DNA from: Methanoculleus formosensis
GTDB lineage: Archaea > Halobacteriota > Methanomicrobia > Methanomicrobiales > Methanoculleaceae
Assembly: GCF_025384765.1 (NCBI RefSeq)
Contig: NZ_VHLL01000002.1
Location: 528,093 to 592,092, forward strand
Length of the DNA: 64,000 nucleotides
Direction of reading: 5' to 3'
Within the stretch, counting starts at the first letter, position 1; every line of letters begins with the position of its first letter. A program made the position numbers and the translations under genes. Shown here one piece after another: positions 61,173 through 64,000 of this stretch. The notes beneath the pieces were generated by a model. That model was given only the letters and a program-made list of their open reading frames with translations. It did not search any database and was not told where the DNA came from.

Positions 61173-63605
61173 TCAGGCACTCTGTTGACTCTTCAACTGC
61201 GTAACAAATCTTTTGATCTCCTCGTTCGAGATATAAGCAGCCTGGAAACGTCTTAATTCAGGAATATTCGGCTCCTTCAAGAAACAGTCCCCTTTGCCAT
61301 AGAGCTTTTCGGCCCCGTTTTCATCCAAGATGACCCGAGAATCTGACTGTGTCGCCACTCGAAAAGATAGCCTTGCGGGGAGGTTTGATTTTATAGTGCC
61401 GTCAATTACCTTAACGGAGGGTTTTTGCGTCGCGATAACCAAGTGGATGCCTGCAGCACGACCTTTCTGGGCGAGGCGCTGCACAACTTTCATTACTTCT
61501 TTACCTTTCGACATCTCCACAAGATCGGCAAACTCATCAATTACAATAACGATAAACGGTTTTTTATCTATTCCCACCAATTCGTTATACTCAGAGATAT
61601 CTTTCACCATCTCTTTTTTAAAAATTTCATATCGATATTTCTTTTCTGTAGTAATTTTTTCCAACACATTTAATGCCGTTTTAGCATCACTGACAATGTC
61701 ACAGTACAGATCTGGTAAGCCCTCATATGCTCCAAATTCCAGGCCCCCTTTCGGATCAATAAGTTGTAACTTCAGTTCTGCAGGCGAATTCTGAAATAAC
61801 ATACTGATTATAAATGAGTTGAGGAAGACAGATTTTCCCGACCCTGGATGGCCGGCAACCAGGAGGTGAGGCATCGAGATCAAATCAGAATACCGGGTAT
61901 TTCCTGCGATGTCGATACCAATGGGGAACTCCAATTGTGATTTACCCGGGAGATCCTTCAGGAGATCTCTGATGCCTACGCTAACAAAATTTTTACGCGG
62001 GATATGAATGCCGATCATCCCTCTTGCTGCAACATTCTCTATATAGACATCTGTCGGCACTTCATCTTCATTCGCAAAATCAAACAATTCTGAATCGCTA
62101 TATAGTCTATTGGCGATATCCTTAGATCTCCGTTCTATGCTGCTAATTGTAACCCCTTTGCCCGGCTTGATGTTTGCCCGGATCACTCTCGGTCCGTTTA
62201 TATCAAAGTTTTGATAATCGACAATACAATCAATCCCAAACTCCTCGAAGATCTTCTGCAGATGGGACTCAAGACGTGACAGATATTCTACATCTACGGG
62301 CTGATACTGAGATGAGGTAGAAAAGACCCCAAGTAATGATCTCTGGAGTCCCCTCAACGTTTCATGGGGATATTCACCGACGGACGGTTTCAGGGAGATA
62401 TCTGCTTGACTCCCTGGGAGTGTTTCCCGGAATTCTTTATATACTCCAGGTTTGATAGTAACTTCCTGTGTATGCCGCAACAGGACAGTGTTTTGTGGCC
62501 ATTGAGCGATTTCCAGACTATATTCACGCTGTATATCCGTTAACCTATATTGGACTGTGCTGATCCCAATTCCTTTTGAAAGGATATAGCCACCACTATG
62601 AATTTTGGAGATAATTCCATCTCGGATGAGCGTGTCAAGAGTTGTGCTTTCGGGTTGATCTGGTTTTATTAATGTCCGGTCATTCCCCTTTAGTAATGAC
62701 AAAAGGGAGGAGAGCGCCTCTATCTCAACCCCATACCGCTCATTTTGTTTTTCACAATGTCTCCTCCATTCTCTCCCGATGCATTTCATAATAGTTCTCG
62801 CATCTATACCAGTTTCCTTCTCTGTTGCCAAGAATGCCTTACGATATTCCGGGTCAACGACATAGGAATGAACTTCCCCGAATATGAGGCCAGAGCAATA
62901 TCCAATAATATAGAAAGCGTTCTTGCCCTGATGGGATTCCGGGTGCATGTCAGACATGGATCGATCGTTTTGCCCAACAATCAATTCCCATAGGGGGCAG
63001 TCATCTATCTCATTCAATTTCTGTAAATCCTGCAGTCTTTGCTTAATCTTCTGTAGAGAGATGTAGGGAACTGCATCTGTGGTCTCTTCGCATATCGTAG
63101 CAAGAAGCCACCATTTCATGGCATCGCATATCGTTGTACTATCCGAAATCTGGATTGGATTAATCTCCAGAGGATCCTTCCAAGCCTCTAAATACTTGCA
63201 GAAGTATGGTGACTGCCCTGCTACAATATATTGTTCTGTATAGAGGCCACTAGAGTGATTCCCCCTGCTTGAAAGTGCTTTATAGGTACCTGATAACTGA
63301 TCTATGCGAATATAAGCACTCATCACTCTTATGACATGCTCTAGTTCGGATTCTTCCTTAACCGCGGGGCAATTTTGCCTGATATTTGAATAACCCCATG
63401 AGATTGCAAAGCATGGACGGTCTTGCCATCCTGGCCCCACATTCTCGAAGCGAATGTTTTTTTGTGACCGCAGATCCTTTACGGGAAGAGTGGTTTTCAG
63501 ATATCTCCGAAGTTGATCGGAGATCGAGCGTTCGATGTCGATATTCCAAGCAGCATCGATATCCTGAATTATTTTAGAATCGGTCTCATCCGCAGGCGTA
63601 GACAT
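61173..63605 (-). CDS. FtsK/SpoIIIE-type DNA translocase ATPase with unknown N-terminal half
   Basis: 810 residues. About 440-530 resembles FtsK alpha (EEFGIDCIVDYQNFDING and PGKGVTISSIERRSKDIANRL); then the motor: Walker A GHPGSGKS (about 585-592), Walker B VIVIDEFADL (about 690), and RLAQKGRAAGIHLVIATQ. No N-terminal membrane helix and no C-terminal gamma domain are present, so it is a soluble translocase. Residues 1-435 match nothing I know (HSGGYILSKGIGISTVQYRL within). Low GC and its place in the island suggest horizontal transfer and a DNA-handling or defence role. Confidence 0.85.
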   Translation of the reverse strand: MSTPADETDSKIIQDIDAAWNIDIERSISDQLRRYLKTTLPVKDLRSQKNIRFENVGPGWQDRPCFAISWGYSNIRQNCPAVKEESELEHVIRVMSAYIRIDQLSGTYKALSSRGNHSSGLYTEQYIVAGQSPYFCKYLEAWKDPLEINPIQISDSTTICDAMKWWLLATICEETTDAVPYISLQKIKQRLQDLQKLNEIDDCPLWELIVGQNDRSMSDMHPESHQGKNAFYIIGYCSGLIFGEVHSYVVDPEYRKAFLATEKETGIDARTIMKCIGREWRRHCEKQNERYGVEIEALSSLLSLLKGNDRTLIKPDQPESTTLDTLIRDGIISKIHSGGYILSKGIGISTVQYRLTDIQREYSLEIAQWPQNTVLLRHTQEVTIKPGVYKEFRETLPGSQADISLKPSVGEYPHETLRGLQRSLLGVFSTSSQYQPVDVEYLSRLESHLQKIFEEFGIDCIVDYQNFDINGPRVIRANIKPGKGVTISSIERRSKDIANRLYSDSELFDFANEDEVPTDVYIENVAARGMIGIHIPRKNFVSVGIRDLLKDLPGKSQLEFPIGIDIAGNTRYSDLISMPHLLVAGHPGSGKSVFLNSFIISMLFQNSPAELKLQLIDPKGGLEFGAYEGLPDLYCDIVSDAKTALNVLEKITTEKKYRYEIFKKEMVKDISEYNELVGIDKKPFIVIVIDEFADLVEMSKGKEVMKVVQRLAQKGRAAGIHLVIATQKPSVKVIDGTIKSNLPARLSFRVATQSDSRVILDENGAEKLYGKGDCFLKEPNIPELRRFQAAYISNEEIKRFVTQLKSQQSA

Positions 63606-63713
63606 ATAAAATCATAGATAGTATAGAGAGTAAAATAGTTTTCTAATTCCGGATATTACAAAAATAACGGCTACTGGGGTATAAATCAGGTCTTGCTCCA
63701 CCTTAATTCAGAA
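63606..63713 (-). promoter_or_regulatory. Promoter region of the FtsK-like gene
   Basis: AT-rich; the minus strand reads TTACTCTCTATACTATCTATG before the ATG at 63605. A TATA-like CTATACTATC is the likely core element. Confidence 0.35.
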
Positions 63714-63948
63714 TCAGAGAATCTTCATTGCATGTGTCTTCCTAATCACGTAATCAGTGAGAATCAGCAATTCGCGAGTTGCTATAAACTCTTCTGGGTG
63801 GAGAGTTGCCTTAGCGGCTGCTTCATCAAGGGGGATCTGGTATTCAAGCCCACAGATCTCATGGTGTTATACATCAGTACTTCGCTAATTTTCGAACCAG
63901 CATATTCTCTGCCGAACCCGGAAACCCGCACAAAAACGAAAGATTTAT
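63714..63948 (-). pseudogene. Possible frameshifted gene remnant at the right edge
   Basis: Two minus-strand frames join into one protein-like sequence: first about 63948-63858 (FVFVRVSGFGREYAGSKI, then SEVLMYNTM), then after a frame change near 63860 CGLEYQIPLDEAAAKATL, HPEEFIATRELLILTDYV, IRKTHAMKIL to the stop at 63714. No start is certain. The family is unknown. It lies between the FtsK-like gene and a plus-strand gene start. Confidence 0.35.
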
Positions 63949-63950
63949 AT
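63944..63950 (+). promoter_or_regulatory. TATA box of the right-edge gene
   Basis: TTTATAT about 23 nt before the ATG at 63970, again compatible with a leaderless mRNA. Confidence 0.5.
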
Positions 63951-63969
63951 CGTTTGCAGGCGTCCCCTC

Positions 63970-64000
63970 ATGCCTTTTGCCAAAAGCAAGAAGACGACCT
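63970..64000 (+). CDS. Start of a gene truncated by the window edge
   Basis: ATG followed by PFAKSKKTT, cut off after 10 codons. The TATA spacing and basic start make it plausible. The product cannot be told. Confidence 0.45.
   Translation, partial: MPFAKSKKTT

Noticed and set aside
1..64000. CRISPR arrays, rRNA genes, origin of replication
   Set aside because: No regularly spaced direct repeats, no rRNA sequences and no Orc1/Cdc6 gene with origin boxes were seen.

Overview
The window looks like a chromosomal segment of a high-GC methanogenic euryarchaeon of the Methanomicrobiales, most likely Methanoculleus or a close relative; that placement is an inference from gene content, not from a database search. 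It carries archaeal translation and transcription genes (aEF-2, uS7, uS12, aRF1, aIF2-gamma, RpoE1, Spt4, eS24, eS27, eL40, a Kae1-Bud32 fusion), methanogen-typical genes (SepS, a methanogen-type YcaO protein, DUF2098, NikR, archaeal PEP carboxylase, minimal SufCB) and archaeal promoters with TATA boxes. In several genes the TATA box lies about 24-30 nt before the start codon, which suggests leaderless mRNAs.

Layout. 1-2.7 kb: the tail of a TnpB gene, a HEAT-like gene, a small GTPase, a hypothetical gene and a HEAT-repeat gene. 2.7-5.6 kb: a large M1 aminopeptidase coupled to the HEAT-repeat gene through a TTG start. 6.1-9.4 kb: a three-gene exporter-like operon (CARDB-type secreted membrane protein, FtsX-like permease, LolD-like ATPase). 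9.4-14.7 kb: small proteins, a methyltransferase, two lipoproteins (one chagasin-like protease inhibitor), PEP carboxylase behind a strong inverted repeat, a metallo-beta-lactamase-fold protein with an altered metal motif, and a secreted C-terminally anchored protein. 15-18.3 kb: rps12-rps7-fusA on the minus strand. 18.4-20.6 kb: queD-queE-queC-nudix (preQ0 for archaeosine). 20.7-26.1 kb: prf1-argS-taw1-sepS. 26.1-28.4 kb: a trehalose-6-phosphate synthase/phosphatase fusion. 28.9-29.5 kb: a small membrane protein and an XRE regulator behind a palindromic site. 29.8-32.1 kb: a YprB-like exonuclease and a transglutaminase-like lipoprotein. 32.4-36.2 kb: sufC-sufB, pcm, a cyclase-family hydrolase and a conserved hypothetical gene. 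36.2-48.2 kb: an amino-sugar and N-glycosylation block (glmM, two nucleotidyltransferases, glmS, a WbpD-like acetyltransferase, a DegT aminotransferase, a glycosyltransferase, aglB) ending in a histone-deacetylase-fold hydrolase. 48.2-50.2 kb: YcaO, DUF2098 and nikR. 50.4-56.4 kb: a conserved archaeal translation/transcription string. 56.4-58.4 kb: DUF1917, a THI4 remnant, htpX and two tRNAs (Gly-TCC, Val-CAC).

From 58.4 kb to the right edge the character changes. GC falls, coding becomes sparse, and the sequence holds a membrane protein of unknown function, a broken IS5-type transposase gene, several decayed reading frames and an 810-codon FtsK/SpoIIIE-type ATPase with an unrecognised N-terminal half. 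This is an accessory island next to the tRNA pair and the most likely place for an undescribed system; its remainder, if any, lies to the right of the window.

The core genes fit together as translation fidelity and tRNA modification (aRF1, Taw1, SepS, Kae1-Bud32, preQ0 synthesis), Fe-S assembly (SufCB), surface glycosylation, and methanogen-specific nickel and McrA maturation functions.
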